A stretch of 64,000 nucleotides of DNA from Streptomyces cinnamoneus (lineage in GTDB: Bacteria; Actinomycetota; Actinomycetes; Streptomycetales; Streptomycetaceae): assembly GCF_014650495.1 (NCBI RefSeq), contig NZ_BMVB01000005.1:62001-126000 (forward strand), in the 5' to 3' direction. Both the position numbers and the translations under genes were made by a program. Positions 24,673-35,500 of the stretch are shown here, piece after piece. Each line of letters begins with the position of its first letter. Position 1 is the stretch's first letter. Below the pieces are notes generated by a model. The model was not told the origin of the DNA, made no database searches, and worked only from the letters and a program-made list of their open reading frames with translations.

Positions 24673-25610
24673 TCCCTCGGGCGCCGTCCGGTGTGCCGGG
24701 CGAAGAGCGCGGCGAACGTTCCGGGGTCCTTGTACCCGACCGCCGCGGCGATGCTCGCGACGGTCCGGTCCGTGGTCTCCAGGAGGTGACGGGCGCGACG
24801 CACGCGCGACGACTGCAGGTACTCCAGCGGGCTCCGGCCGGTCTCGTCCGCGAAGCGCCGCAGCAGCGTCCGCGTGCTGACGTTGAACGTGTCCGACAAC
24901 GCGGCGAGGTCGTACCGGGCGGTCAGACTCTGGTCGAGCCGCCGCATGACCCTCTGGGAGAAGTCGTTCCCGGGCTGCGGAAGAAGTCGCGGGTCGACGT
25001 ACGGGGTCTGGGACGCCCGCGCATCGTCGACGAGCGCCACGCGCGCGGTCGTCCGTGCCACGCAGGCACCGCTGTGCCGGCGGATGAGTTCCAGCGCGAA
25101 GTCGTACATGGCGCTGAAGGCGGCCGTCGTCGTCACCCCCTGGTCGGTAACGACCAGACGGTCGGCCCGGACGTCGGTGTCCGGACAGCGTCGGGCCAGT
25201 TCCTCCGCGTGGAGCCATGACGTCGTGGCCCGGCGCCGGCTGAGAAGCCCCGCCTCGGCGAGCAGGAACGCACCGATGCAGATCGAGACCACGCCGTGGC
25301 CCGCAGCGGCGTGGGAGCGCACCGCCGCGATCTCGGGGGCGAGGGCGGCGAGTTTGGCGTCCACGTCCAGCCCCGGCGGGAGCTCGAACCCGGGCACGAC
25401 GAGGACGTCGACGGTGCGCAGGGGAGAGACGGCCAACGCCGTCCCGCCCGAGGCGGCGACGCGGCGGCGGGGCGAGACGATCGACACCTCGTATCCGGCC
25501 CGGTCCGGGCCGGCAACGTGCATGGCCATCGTCAAAAGGTCGGGTACGCCGAACACTTCGGACGCGAAGCAGCCCGGATAGGCCAGGACACCGACCCGTA
25601 GCGCGCTCAC
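24639..25610 (-). CDS. GlxA-family AraC-type transcriptional regulator
   Basis: 323 residues. The N-terminal DJ-1/PfpI-like domain (about 1-185) contains SICIGAFLLAEAGLL, with a Cys at the nucleophile-elbow position of that fold. The C-terminal AraC domain (about 215-315) has two helix-turn-helix units, FNVSTRTLLRRFADETG and AAVGYKDPGTFAALFARHTG. GTG 25610 is preferred because GGAGG lies 5 bp before it; another GTG 6 bp upstream has no spacing to its Shine-Dalgarno. Divergent from the dienelactone hydrolase gene, which is a plausible target. Confidence 0.85.
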   Translation of the reverse strand: MSALRVGVLAYPGCFASEVFGVPDLLTMAMHVAGPDRAGYEVSIVSPRRRVAASGGTALAVSPLRTVDVLVVPGFELPPGLDVDAKLAALAPEIAAVRSHAAAGHGVVSICIGAFLLAEAGLLSRRRATTSWLHAEELARRCPDTDVRADRLVVTDQGVTTTAAFSAMYDFALELIRRHSGACVARTTARVALVDDARASQTPYVDPRLLPQPGNDFSQRVMRRLDQSLTARYDLAALSDTFNVSTRTLLRRFADETGRSPLEYLQSSRVRRARHLLETTDRTVASIAAAVGYKDPGTFAALFARHTGRRPRDYRATFRRGTG

Positions 25611-25706
25611 GCTCACCTCCTCACCACCCGGCCTGTGGCGAGATTACCCTCGTCCATGGCGACCTGGCCTCTCACCGTGCGCGGGACATCGGGCCACGCT
25701 GTCACC

Positions 25707-26543
25707 ATGAGTGCTTCCAACGGACGCCTTGACGACGCGATCACGGACTTCTCCCGCCGGCACGTGGACGTGTACGGGGTGGTGAAGACGGTGTACGCCG
25801 CGGGTTCCGGGCCGGCCGTCGTCCTGATGCCGGAGATGCCCGGCATCAGCCCCGACGTCCTCCGGCTGGCGCGGTGGGTGCGGGATGCGGGCTTCACCGT
25901 CTACCTCCCCTCGCTCTTCGGGACCGACGGCGCCTATCCGACGGCCGAGGGCGGTGAGGAGGTCGCCCGTCGCGCGTGCGTCAGTACGGAGTTCCGTGCG
26001 TTCGCCGGGGGCGGCACCAGCCCCGCCACGGCGTGGCTGCACGGGCTCGCGCGCCAGGCCCACGCCGAATGCGGCGGCCCGGGGGTCGGGGCGATCGGAC
26101 TGTGCTTCACCGGCAACTTCGCCCTCACCATGGCGCTCGAACCAGCGGTCATCGCGCCGGTGGTCAACCACCCGTCGCTGCCGCTGGACGACCCGGCCGG
26201 GCTCGAAATCGGCGACGAGGACGCGCGCGCCGTCCGGGACCGCATCGTGCGCGACGGACTGAAGGTGCTCGCCTACCGCTTCGACGACGACCGCTGGTGC
26301 ACCGGCCGGCGCTTCGCCGCCTACCAGGCGCTCCTCGGCGACGCCTTCGACGGCCGCGTCCTTCCGGGCGGTTCCGCCAACACCGACCCGCCGCCGTTCT
26401 TCCGTGACGTCGTCGGGTGTCCCCACAGCGTCGTCACCGCCCACCTCGTCGACGAGGAGGGACATCCCACGCTGCAGGCCAGGGACGAGATCCTCGCGTT
26501 CCTGGCCGACCGCTTGAACCCGTCACGATCTGGAGACCGGTGA
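25707..26543 (+). CDS. dienelactone hydrolase family protein
   Basis: 278-residue alpha/beta hydrolase of the dienelactone hydrolase family. It opens with VVLMPEMPGISPDVLRLARW and carries the Cys nucleophile in GAIGLCFTGNFAL near residue 133, with a late His in VTAHLVDEEGHPTL near 248. The family hydrolyses cyclic or small ester bonds, classically in chloroaromatic degradation; the substrate here is unknown. No clear ribosome-binding site was found at 25707 or at the alternative ATG 25656, so the start is uncertain. It is divergent from the GlxA-type regulator. Confidence 0.8.
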   Translation: MSASNGRLDDAITDFSRRHVDVYGVVKTVYAAGSGPAVVLMPEMPGISPDVLRLARWVRDAGFTVYLPSLFGTDGAYPTAEGGEEVARRACVSTEFRAFAGGGTSPATAWLHGLARQAHAECGGPGVGAIGLCFTGNFALTMALEPAVIAPVVNHPSLPLDDPAGLEIGDEDARAVRDRIVRDGLKVLAYRFDDDRWCTGRRFAAYQALLGDAFDGRVLPGGSANTDPPPFFRDVVGCPHSVVTAHLVDEEGHPTLQARDEILAFLADRLNPSRSGDR

Positions 26544-26576
26544 GAGCAGGTGAGAGCGGTCCCGAACGCCGGGCCC

Positions 26577-26918
26577 CTACCGGACCGCCGGTCCGAAGTC
26601 GTCCACATGGGCCCGCACCCAGCTCCGCAGGTGGGCCAGGGGCTCCAGGGCGCCCCGGCCGAGTGCGGTGAGTTCGTATTCGACGCGGGGCGGGACCTCG
26701 GCGTGGACGGTGCGCAGGACCAGGCCGTTGTCCTCCAGCCGGCGCAGGGTGGCGGTCAGCACCTTGGGGCTGACGCCTTCGAGCTTGCGCCGCAGTTCGC
26801 CGAAGCGGCGCGGGCCGTCGGCGAGGGCGGTGACGGCCAGGCCCGTCCACTTGTTGGCCAGCAGTTCGAAGACGGCACGGCCCGGGCAGAGCAGCGCGTA
26901 GATGTCGTGACGGCTCAT
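26577..26918 (-). CDS. HxlR-family transcriptional regulator
   Basis: 113-residue MarR-like winged helix of the HxlR family. Typical features are the N-terminal Cys (ALLCPGRAVFELLANKW), the recognition part FGELRRKLEGVSPKVLTATLRRLEDNGLV and the wing VPPRVEYELTALG. HxlR proteins often sense electrophiles or oxidants through the N-terminal Cys. It is divergent from the Gfo/Idh/MocA oxidoreductase 81 bp away, with an inverted repeat between them, so it most likely represses that gene and itself. Confidence 0.9.
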   Translation of the reverse strand: MSRHDIYALLCPGRAVFELLANKWTGLAVTALADGPRRFGELRRKLEGVSPKVLTATLRRLEDNGLVLRTVHAEVPPRVEYELTALGRGALEPLAHLRSWVRAHVDDFGPAVR

Positions 26919-26941
26919 GAGGCCATTGAACAGCAATGGTT

Positions 26942-26959
26942 CCCTTTGGATAGTAAGGG
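26942..26959. promoter_or_regulatory. inverted repeat in the HxlR/oxidoreductase divergent gap
   Basis: CCCTT-TGGATAGT-AAGGG lies midway between the divergent starts, in the least G+C-rich part of the gap. An HxlR dimer would fit such a dyad. This is inferred from position and symmetry only. Confidence 0.45.
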
Positions 26960-26999
26960 CCCTTGCGGGTGACCACCCCGCTCCTCGTACGTTCCGGGC

Positions 27000-28154
27000 A
27001 TGACGAACACCACCATGACCTCTGCTCCGCCCGTGCGCGTGGGCATCGTGGGCCTCTCCGCCCGTGGCGGCTGGGCTGCGCAGTCCCATCTTCCGGCGCT
27101 GCGTAGGCTGCCCGGCTTCGAGGTGCGCGCCCTTGCGGCCGGCAGCGCCGCCTCGGCGCAGGCGGCAGGCGCGGCCCACGACGTACCGCTGGTCTTCGGG
27201 GACGCCGCGCCCCTGGTCGCCTCGCCGGAGGTGGACCTGGTGGTGGTCAGTGTGCGGGTGCCGCTGCACCGGGAGGTGGTGCTGGCGGCGCTTGCGGCCG
27301 GCAAGGCGGTCCTGTCGGAGTGGCCGCTGGGCAACGGGGCCGCCGAGGCGCGGGAGTTGGCGGACGCGGCCGCTGCGGCGGGGGTGCGCACCTTCGTGGG
27401 GTTGCAGGCCCGCAGTGCGCCGGCCGTCCGGTACGTGCGGGACCTGGTCGCCGACGGCTACGTGGGCGAGGTCCTCTCCACCAGCCTGGTGGCCTCGGGC
27501 CGGCGCTGGGGCCCGGTGTTCGAGCCGGCCGGCGCGTATCTGCTGGACCGGGCCAACGGCGGCACCATGCTGACCATCCCGTTCGGCCACACGATCGACG
27601 CCGTGACCATGGTGCTCGGTGAGTTCGCCGAGTTGTCCGCCACCACGGCCGTGCGGCGGCCGGTCGTACGGGAGGAGGGGACGGGGCGGCCGGCCCGGAT
27701 GACGGCCCCGGACCAGGTGGCGGTGGCCGGGGTGCTGGAGTCGGGCGCGGTGGCCTCGGTGCACTTCCGGGGCGGCCTGTCCCGGGCCACGAACTTCCAC
27801 TGGGAGATCAACGGCACCGGGGGCGACCTGGTGGTCGCCGGTGACTCGGGCCATCTCCAGCAGGCCCGCCTCACGGTACGGGGCGCCCGGGGCCGGGCCG
27901 ACGTGCTGGAGGAACTGCCGGTGCCGGAGCACTACCACGGCGTACCCGCCCTGGCCCCCCTGCGGGGCACACCGGCCCACCAGGTCGGCGCCCTCTACGC
28001 CGCCCTCGGCACCGACCTCGCCACCGGTTCGGCCCACGTCCCCGACTTCGCCCACGCGGCGCACCGGCAGGGCCTGCTGGACGCGGTGGAGCGCTCGGCG
28101 GCCACCGGGCGTCGGGCGGTGCCCACCGACCTCGCCGCCCCGTCGGGCAGCTGA
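27000..28154 (+). CDS. Gfo/Idh/MocA-family NAD(P) oxidoreductase
   Basis: 384 residues. The N-terminal Rossmann fold is clear (VRVGIVGLSARGGWAAQSH, then VVVSVRVPLHREVVLAALAAGKAVLSEWPLG in pieces), where the usual EKP motif is SEWPLG, so the Lys normally used in catalysis is replaced by Trp. The C-terminal dehydrogenase domain includes GGTMLTIPFGHTIDAV near 188. Fungal-type Gal80-like proteins share this look, so a catalytic or a regulatory role is possible. Divergent from HxlR, its probable regulator. Confidence 0.82.
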   Translation: MTNTTMTSAPPVRVGIVGLSARGGWAAQSHLPALRRLPGFEVRALAAGSAASAQAAGAAHDVPLVFGDAAPLVASPEVDLVVVSVRVPLHREVVLAALAAGKAVLSEWPLGNGAAEARELADAAAAAGVRTFVGLQARSAPAVRYVRDLVADGYVGEVLSTSLVASGRRWGPVFEPAGAYLLDRANGGTMLTIPFGHTIDAVTMVLGEFAELSATTAVRRPVVREEGTGRPARMTAPDQVAVAGVLESGAVASVHFRGGLSRATNFHWEINGTGGDLVVAGDSGHLQQARLTVRGARGRADVLEELPVPEHYHGVPALAPLRGTPAHQVGALYAALGTDLATGSAHVPDFAHAAHRQGLLDAVERSAATGRRAVPTDLAAPSGS

Positions 28155-28229
28155 CGCCCCGCCCACGTCAGCTGCCGGTGGCCGTCTACGCGGCGACGTA
28201 GGAAGGGAGGTTCTTGTCGACGTCGGTCC

Positions 28230-28526
28230 CGCGCGGGCGACGGCCAGTTCCGCCTCGGTGGTGACGGCGGTCAGGGAACCGTTGGCGCGGAATCCGAGGC
28301 CCGGTACGGCGGCTGCGATCTCCTCCCACAGGGTCCGGGCCCGCAGGGCCGTCTCCAGCTCCTCGCCCGCGGCCCGGCCGCTCACCCAGATCAGGCCGAA
28401 AATGCGGACGGACGCACCCCTGGCCTCCCGCTCACGCTCGATGTGCACGACCTCGTGGCCGCGCTGAACTGCTTGCCAGGCGTGCAGGGTTCCCAGCACG
28501 CCCGCTCCGATGACGATGACTCGCAT
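28230..28526 (-). pseudogene. truncated FAD-dependent oxidoreductase (N-terminal ~99 residues)
   Basis: Starts with a textbook dinucleotide-binding fold, MRVIVIGAGVLGTLHAWQAV, then HEVVHIEREREARGASVR, as in DadA-like FAD amine oxidoreductases found with phosphonate or amino-acid catabolism genes. Homology-like sequence stops after about 99 residues, where a family member would have 350 or more; the frame then runs through unrelated sequence. This is a 3' deletion remnant. It lies downstream of the frameshifted GntR gene on the same strand. Confidence 0.75.
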
Positions 28527-28662
28527 GAGTCGAACACTCGTCAAACGGGGTGACGCGAGGGCGGCCGAACGACGAACCGGCGGCAAACGAGCCGCCGATC
28601 CTGGACTAGACCCGTTATCTTCCCGTGACATCGGCCGACGCGGCTCGTCACGCAGCCCCGGC

Positions 28663-29444
28663 TCAGCCCTCCGCGCCGCGCAGGTGCGTGGTGAAGGAGA
28701 ACCGGTCGCCTCTGTAGAGCGAGCGCACGCGCTCCAGCGGCCTTCCCTCCGTATCCCGCGACACCCGGTGGATCAGCAGCATCGGCAGGGCGGGCGGCGT
28801 ACCGATCAGCAGCGCCTCGGGGGGCGTGGCGAGAACGGTCTCCAGCCGTTCGTCCGCGTCCCCGAAGCCGATGCCGAGGCGCTCGCGCAGATACGTGTAG
28901 AAGGACGAGTCCGGCTCGAACCCGGTGTCCAGCCCCGGCGCCCGCTCGACCGCCACGTACGTGCTCTCCAGCCCCACCCGCTCGTCGTCGGCGAGCAGCA
29001 CCCGCTCCAAGTGCCACACGGGGTCCCCCGCCGCCACGCCGAGGTCGGGGGCGAGTGCGGCCGGACAGGCGAGCCGGTCCAGCCCGATGAGGCTGCGTCC
29101 CGGGCGCCGGCCCTGGCGACGCACGCCCTCGGTGTAGCCGGCCAGGGACAGCGGCTGGTCCAGCTTGGGCCCGGCGACCACCGTCCCCCGCCCCATCCGG
29201 CGCAACCGTCCCTCCAGCAGCAGCTCCCGCAGGGCCTGCCGCACGGTCTCCCGCGACACTTCGAAGCGCACGGCCAGCTCGCGCTCGGTGGGCAGCAGGC
29301 CCCCTCCCCCAGCTCGTCGAGGAGGACGGCGACGCGCGCCTTGACCGCGTAGTACTTGGGGATCCGCCCGTGCTCGGGAATGCCGGCGCGCACCGGGGCG
29401 CCGGCCGGCCGTGCGGGTTCGTCGTGCGTGTGCGCAGGGTCCAC
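28663..29444 (-). pseudogene. GntR/HutC-type regulator interrupted by a frameshift
   Basis: Two frames together give a normal GntR protein with a C-terminal UTRA effector domain. The first frame encodes IPKYYAVKARVAVLLDELG; the second continues LLPTERELAVRFEVSRETVR and runs through the UTRA domain (SLAGYTEGVRRQGRRPG...GDRFSFTTHLRG). The break lies at about 29300-29312, in a run of guanines on the coding strand (GGGGGAGGGGG), and one base restores the frame. It is either a real inactivation or a homopolymer sequencing error. The next gene on the strand is also broken, which favours decay of the whole locus. Confidence 0.75.
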
Positions 29445-29507
29445 GGCGCGATCTTCGCACCTGCCGCAAGTACGACGCATGCCGCCGGTATGACGCATGG
29501 CGCCGCA

Positions 29508-32500
29508 TCACGCCCGGGCGTCGCCGGTGGCCGCGCGTCGTGTGCGGAGCCATGCCCTGATGGCCTCCGCCGTCGTGGGCGCGTGCTCCTCGGTCATGCT
29601 CCAGTGGTGGCCGGGGACGTCCACGGTGGTGTGCGGCACCGGCCAGGACGCTCGTTTCCGCCCGGCCGGCATCTCGGGCCCGCAGTGGACCGGTGGCTGT
29701 GGCAGCGGTTCGGTGGCGCGGACCAACAGGGTGGGGACGTCTGCCGGTTCCGGCTGCCAGCCGCGGGCGATACGGGTGTAGGCGCCGAGGACGGCCATGG
29801 ACATGTCCTCCACGGCGGTGTCGAACGGCTCGCCCATCTGCCAGGGGATGCGGGCGGGCAGGGCGAGCAGCCACGGCTCGTTCTCCAGGTCCGGGGTGAC
29901 GTGGTAGCTGTCGATGAGGACCAGGCCGAGCGGTGGCGTGCCGGTTGCCGCGAGGCGTGCGGCCACCGAGTGCGCGGGGCAGCCGCCCATCGAGGAGCCG
30001 AGGACGGCGTAGGGGCGGTCGCCGAGGTGCTTGCGCACGGTGTCGGCGTGCAGGTCCACGAGGGTCTGCCAGTCCCGGGGTACAGCGTCCCCGTGGTGGA
30101 CGCCGGGATGCTGGAGCTCCAGGACGTCCCGTTCGCCGCCGAAGGCGGAGGACAGCGTGGCGTGCCAGGGTCTGCCGAGAGCGGGGAAGAAGCCGGGGAA
30201 GCACACGAGCGCGGGCCCGGCGGTGCCTTCGGCCAGCTGAAGGGGCGCGAGCGCGTGCCGGGCGCTCTCGGCGCGTTCGAAGACGGGCAGGGCGAGCGAG
30301 GCGGTCACCAGCATGTGCATCGCCGACACGACGTCGCCGGTCTCGCACACGCGCCGGTAGAGGGAGGCGAGGGTCTGCGACGGCCGTGCCGTTCCCCGCG
30401 GGGCGGCGGGCCCGGTGGCGGGGGCGTCTTCGCCGGGGACTTCGCCCAGTTCCCCGATGAGGTGGCCGGTCAGCTCCGCAGCGCTGGGCCGGTCGAACAC
30501 CACGGTGGCGGGCAGCTGCAGGCCGGTGAGCGCACGGAGACGGTTGCGCAGCAGTACCCCGGTCAGGGAGTCGAAGCCCAGCTCGGTGAAGGGGCGGTCG
30601 GGGGCCACGGCGGACGCGCCGGCATGGCCGAGCACGGTGGCGACTTCCTGGCGGACGAGATCGAGCAGGGCCGGTGCCCGCTCGGGTACGGGCAGCGCGG
30701 CGAGCCGCTCGCGCCAGGCCCCGGCCGCGATCCCCGGGTCGTCGGCCGCCCCGGACGTGGCCCCGGCTGACGGGCGGGCCGTACGCAGCAGTCCGCGCAG
30801 GGGCAGTGGCACCGGTTGCCCGGCGGTGCCCGCCCGCCGGGAACGGTCCAGCAGCAAGGGGGCGAGCACCGGTTCGCCGCTGCCCAGCGCGGCGTCGAAC
30901 AACGCCAGGCCCTGCGCGGGAGAGACGGGGCGCAGCACGCCGTCCACGGCCCGGCCGGGGGCCAGGGTGCGTGCCGCCATTCCCTCCCCGCCCGCCCACG
31001 GGCCCCAGACGAGCGAGAGCGCCGGCAGGCCGAGGGCGGCGCGGTGGTGGGCGAGCGCGTCCAGGAAGGTGTTCGCGGCGGCGTAGTTGGCCTGGCCCGC
31101 GGTGCCCAGCACGCCGGCGGCCGAGGAGAACAGGACGAAGTGGGACAGGGGCAGATGCTTCGTCAGCTCATGCAGGTTCCAGGCGGCGTCCGCCTTCGGC
31201 CGCAGCACCGCGGCCAGTCGCCCGGGTGTCAGGGCCTCCAGCACGCCGTCGTCCAGGACCCCGGCGGCATGGACGACGGCGCTCAGCCCGTGCGCGTACG
31301 TCTTCATCACGGCGGCCAGCCGGGCGCGGTCGGCGGCATCGCAGGCGATCACGTCCACGCGGGCGCCGGACTCCCGGAGCTCTGCCCCCAGCCGCCGCGC
31401 GGCCGGCGACCGGAGGCCGTGACGGCTGACGAGAACGAGGTGGCGGACCTCGTGCCGGGTGACCAGGTGCCGGGCCAGCAGGCCGCCGAGGGCTCCGGTG
31501 CCGCCCGTCACCAGGACCGTACCCTCCACCGGAGAACCGCCCCGCGGGGTGTCGGTGCCGGCCAGCCGGGGAACGCGCACGGCGCCCTCTGCGAGGGAGA
31601 GTTGGGGTTCGCCGGTGGCGACGGCGGCCGGCAGCAGGCGCAGCGACTCGGGCCGGCCGTCGGTGTCCACGAGCGTGAGGTGCCCGGGATGCTCCGCCTG
31701 TGCGGAACGCACCAGGCCCCACAGTGCGGCGGCCGGCAGGTCCGGCACGGCGGAGGTGGCGCCACGGGTCACCACGACGAGCCGCGAACCCGGCGCAACC
31801 GGGGCGGACAGGTGGGTCTGGAGCACGGCCAGGGCACGCGCGGTGAGGGCATGGGTGTCCGCGGCCGGGTCGGCGCCCGGGGAGAGGCAGGACAGGGAGA
31901 CCACCACCGGCCCGGGGGCGTCGTTCCCCTTCCCGGCCGGCGGCCCGGGGAGCACGGAGCGCAGGCCGAGGTCGTCGGGGTCCGCCACGGACAGGAGCGG
32001 CCCGTCGCCGTCGGCCGGAACCGCGGTCCACCGCAGGCCGAACAGGCCCCCGGCAGCGCTCCCTTCCGTGGCCGCGGCGCCGGTGGATTCCGGTACGGGC
32101 CGGGTCGTCAAGGAGTCCACCCGGGCCACCGGCCTGCCGGCGGGGTCGGCGAGGTCCACGGCGACGGTGTCCGGCCCGGTGGTGCGGATGCGTACGCGCA
32201 GCGCCGTGGCACCGACGGCGTACAGGCGCATGCCGCGCCAGGCGAAGGGCATCCGGGCGGGGCCGGCGGCCGGCGCGGCGAGCAGTGCCGCGTGCAGCGC
32301 GGCGTCCAGCAGGGCGGGGTGAAGGCCGTACCGGCCGGCGTCGGCGCTCGTCGCCCCGGTCAGCCGTACCTCGGCGAACACCTCCTCGTCCGGCCCCCGC
32401 CAGACGGCCGTGACGCCCCGGAACGCAGGCCCGTACGCGTGACCGGCGTCGGTCAGGCGATCGTAGACACCCGCGAGGTCCACGGGCACGGCACCCGGGG

Positions 32501-35500
32501 GCGGCCACGCGGAGGCGCCGGAGTCATGGCTTCCCTGTGCGGTGGCCGGGCCGAGCCGCCCGGTCGCGTGGTGCGTCCAGGTGCCCAGCGGGCCCGACTC
32601 CCCCGGCCGGGAATGGACGTCCGCGGTACGACGGCCGGAAGCGTCCGGTTCACCGAGGACCACCTGCACCTGCACCCCGTCGCCGGCACCGGAGGGCGAC
32701 AGCGGCAGCGGGGCCAGCAGCGCGAAGTCCTCGCCGACCTCCAGCCCGCACGCGTCACCCGCGTGGATCACCATCTCGGCGAACGCGGCGGCGGGTACGA
32801 GCACCTGTCCGGCGATGACGTGGTCGCGCAGCCAGGGCTGGGCGGCGAGGGAGAGGTGACCGGTGCACAGCAGGCGCTGCGTGCCGGGCACCGTGGTCGT
32901 CGTGCCGGTCAGCAGGGGATGGTCCTTGCCGGCCGAGGTGGCGGCACCGGTGTCCTCCAGCCAGTAGCGCTGCCGCTGGAAGGGGTAGGTCGGCAGGTCC
33001 ACCCGCCGCGCGCCACTGCCCGCGTACACACGTCGCCAGTCCACCGGCAGGCCGTGCACGTGCAGCCTGCCGAGCGCGGCCAGGATCGCTTCCGCCTCCG
33101 ACGCACCGGCCCGCGCGGTGGGCACGCACACCAGACCCTCGCGCTCCCCCACGACGCCGCCCATGGCGGCCGCCGTGAGCTGCGCGTCCGGGCCGACCTC
33201 CACGCAGGCGGTCACCCGCTCGTCGTTCACGAGGCGTTGCACCGCGTCCGCGAACCGTACGGCTTCACGGGCGTGGCGCACCCAGTACGCCGCCGAGCAC
33301 AGATCGTCCCCCTCGGCCTGGCGCCCGGTCACGGTCGACATCACCGGGATGCGCGGCTTCCCGTAGGTCATGCCCGAGGCAATGCGGCCGAACTCGGCGA
33401 GCATCGGTGCCATCAGCGGTGAGTGGAAGGCATGGCCGGCCCGCAGCCGCGTGGCGCGGCGTCCGCGCGCGGCGAACCGGGCGGCGACGGTGCGCACGGC
33501 GTCCTCCTCCCCGGAGACGACGACCGACCGGGGACCGTTCACCGCCGCGATCGCCACGCGCTGCGCCGCATCGGCCGGACCGGCCAGGTCCGCCAGCCCC
33601 TCTGCCGCCTCGTCCTCGGTGGCCTCCAGGGCCACCATGGCCCCGTGACCGGGAAGTTGCCGCATCAGCCGCCCCCGGGCCGCGACCAGCTCCACGGCTT
33701 CCGGCTCCGACAGGACGCCCGCGACGTGAGCCGCCGCCAGCTCGCCCACGGAGTGCCCGGCCACGGCGTCCGGCCGCACTCCCCAGGACTCCAGCAGCCG
33801 GAACAGCGCCACTTCGTAGACGAACAGTCCCGCCTGCGCGAAGTCGGTCCTGTCCAGCAGGGCGGCGGCGCCGGTGCTCTCGTCGGCCCACAGCACGGTG
33901 CGCAGGGGCCGCTCGAAACCGCCGGTGCCGTCGAAGCGTTCGCACAGGGCGTCGAAGGCGGCCGCGAAGCCGGGGAACGTACCGTGCAGTTCCCGTCCCA
34001 TGCCCGGCCGTTGCGCGCCCTGGCCGGAGAACAGCAGTGCCGGACGCCCGGCAGGCGCGCCCGGCCTCACCACGGTGCTTGCGGGTCCGTGACCGGTGAC
34101 CGCCCACGCGTCCAGAGCGTTCAGCAGCGCCGCGCGGTCCCCCGCGGTCACAGCCGCCCGGTGCGTGAGCGCCGCCCGGGTCGTGGCCAGGGAGAACGCG
34201 ACGTCCAGCGGGGACAGCCGCGGCTGCCCCCGCAGCAGGGACGCCACCTGCCCGGCCTGCGCGCGCAGGGCCCGCGGATCCGCGCCCGACAGCAGCAGGG
34301 GTGGCCCCGCCCTCCACGGCCGGGGGGTCTCCCTTTCCGGAACCGTTTCCCCAGCGGGCTCCTCAAGCGCCTCTTCCAGAATGACGTGGGCGTTGGTCCC
34401 GCCGATACCGAACGCGGAGACCCCGGCCCGGCGCGGGCCGCCGGGCCGGGCCGGGTGCCACTCCTCCTCCCGCGTCAGGAGCCGTACGGCGCTTGACGAC
34501 CAGTCCACGTGCGGTGACGGCTCCTCGCAGTGCAGCATGCGCGGCAGCCGTCCGTGCCGCATCGCCAGGACCGTCTTGATGACACTGCCGACCCCGGCCG
34601 CGGCCTGGGTGTGCCCGATGTTGGACTTGAGCGCCCCGAGCCACAGCGGCCGGCCGCCGGGCCGCTCCCGCCCGTACGCGGCCTGCAGCGCCCGGGCCTC
34701 GACGGGGTCGCCGAGGGCGGTACCGGTGCCGTGCGTCTCGACCATGTCGATGTCGGCCGGGGACAGCCCGGCGGCGGCCAGGGCCTGACGGATCACCTCC
34801 TGCTGGGCCGGGCCGCTCGGTGCGGTCAGGCCGTTGGACGCGCCGTCGGAACCGACGGCCGAGCCACGGAGCACGGCCAGCACCGTACGACCGTTGCGCC
34901 GGGCGTCGGACAGCCGCTCCAGCAGGACCACTCCCGCGCCCTCGGCCCAGCCCGTTCCGTCGGCCGCGGCCGAGAACGGTTTGCACCGGCCGTCCGGCGC
35001 CAGGCCGCGCAACCTGCTGAACGCGACGAACGGCGCCGCGGTGGCCATCACCGTGACGCCCCCGGCCACGGCCAGCGAGCACTCGCCGGACCGCAGTGCC
35101 TGTGCCGCCGAGTGCATCGCCACCAGCGACGACGAGCAGGCGGTGTCCACGGTGACGGCGGGCCCGCGCAGGTCCAGGGCGTAGGCGATACGGCCCGAGG
35201 CCACGCTGCCCGCCGAGCCCAGCGCGAGGTGCGCCTCCAGCTCGTGCGGGCCGCGGTGCAGCAGACGGCCGGCGTAGTCGTCGTGCATCACGCCGACGAA
35301 GACGCCGGTGTCGCTGCCGCGCAGGGCCGTCGGGTCGATGCCGGCCCGCTCCAGGACCTCCCAGGTGGTCTCCAGCAGGATCCGCTGCTGCGGGTCGGTG
35401 GCCAGTGCCTCCCGCGGGGACATCCCGAAGAAGGCCGCGTCGAAGTCGGCCGCGCCGCGCAGGAAGCCGCCGCGGCGGGTGACGGACGCACCGAGCCGGT

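Noticed and set aside
26919..28631. Long minus-strand frame joining the HxlR regulator to the FAD oxidoreductase N-terminus
   Set aside because: The middle is antisense to the Gfo/Idh/MocA gene and is not protein-like. The two ends are separate genes.
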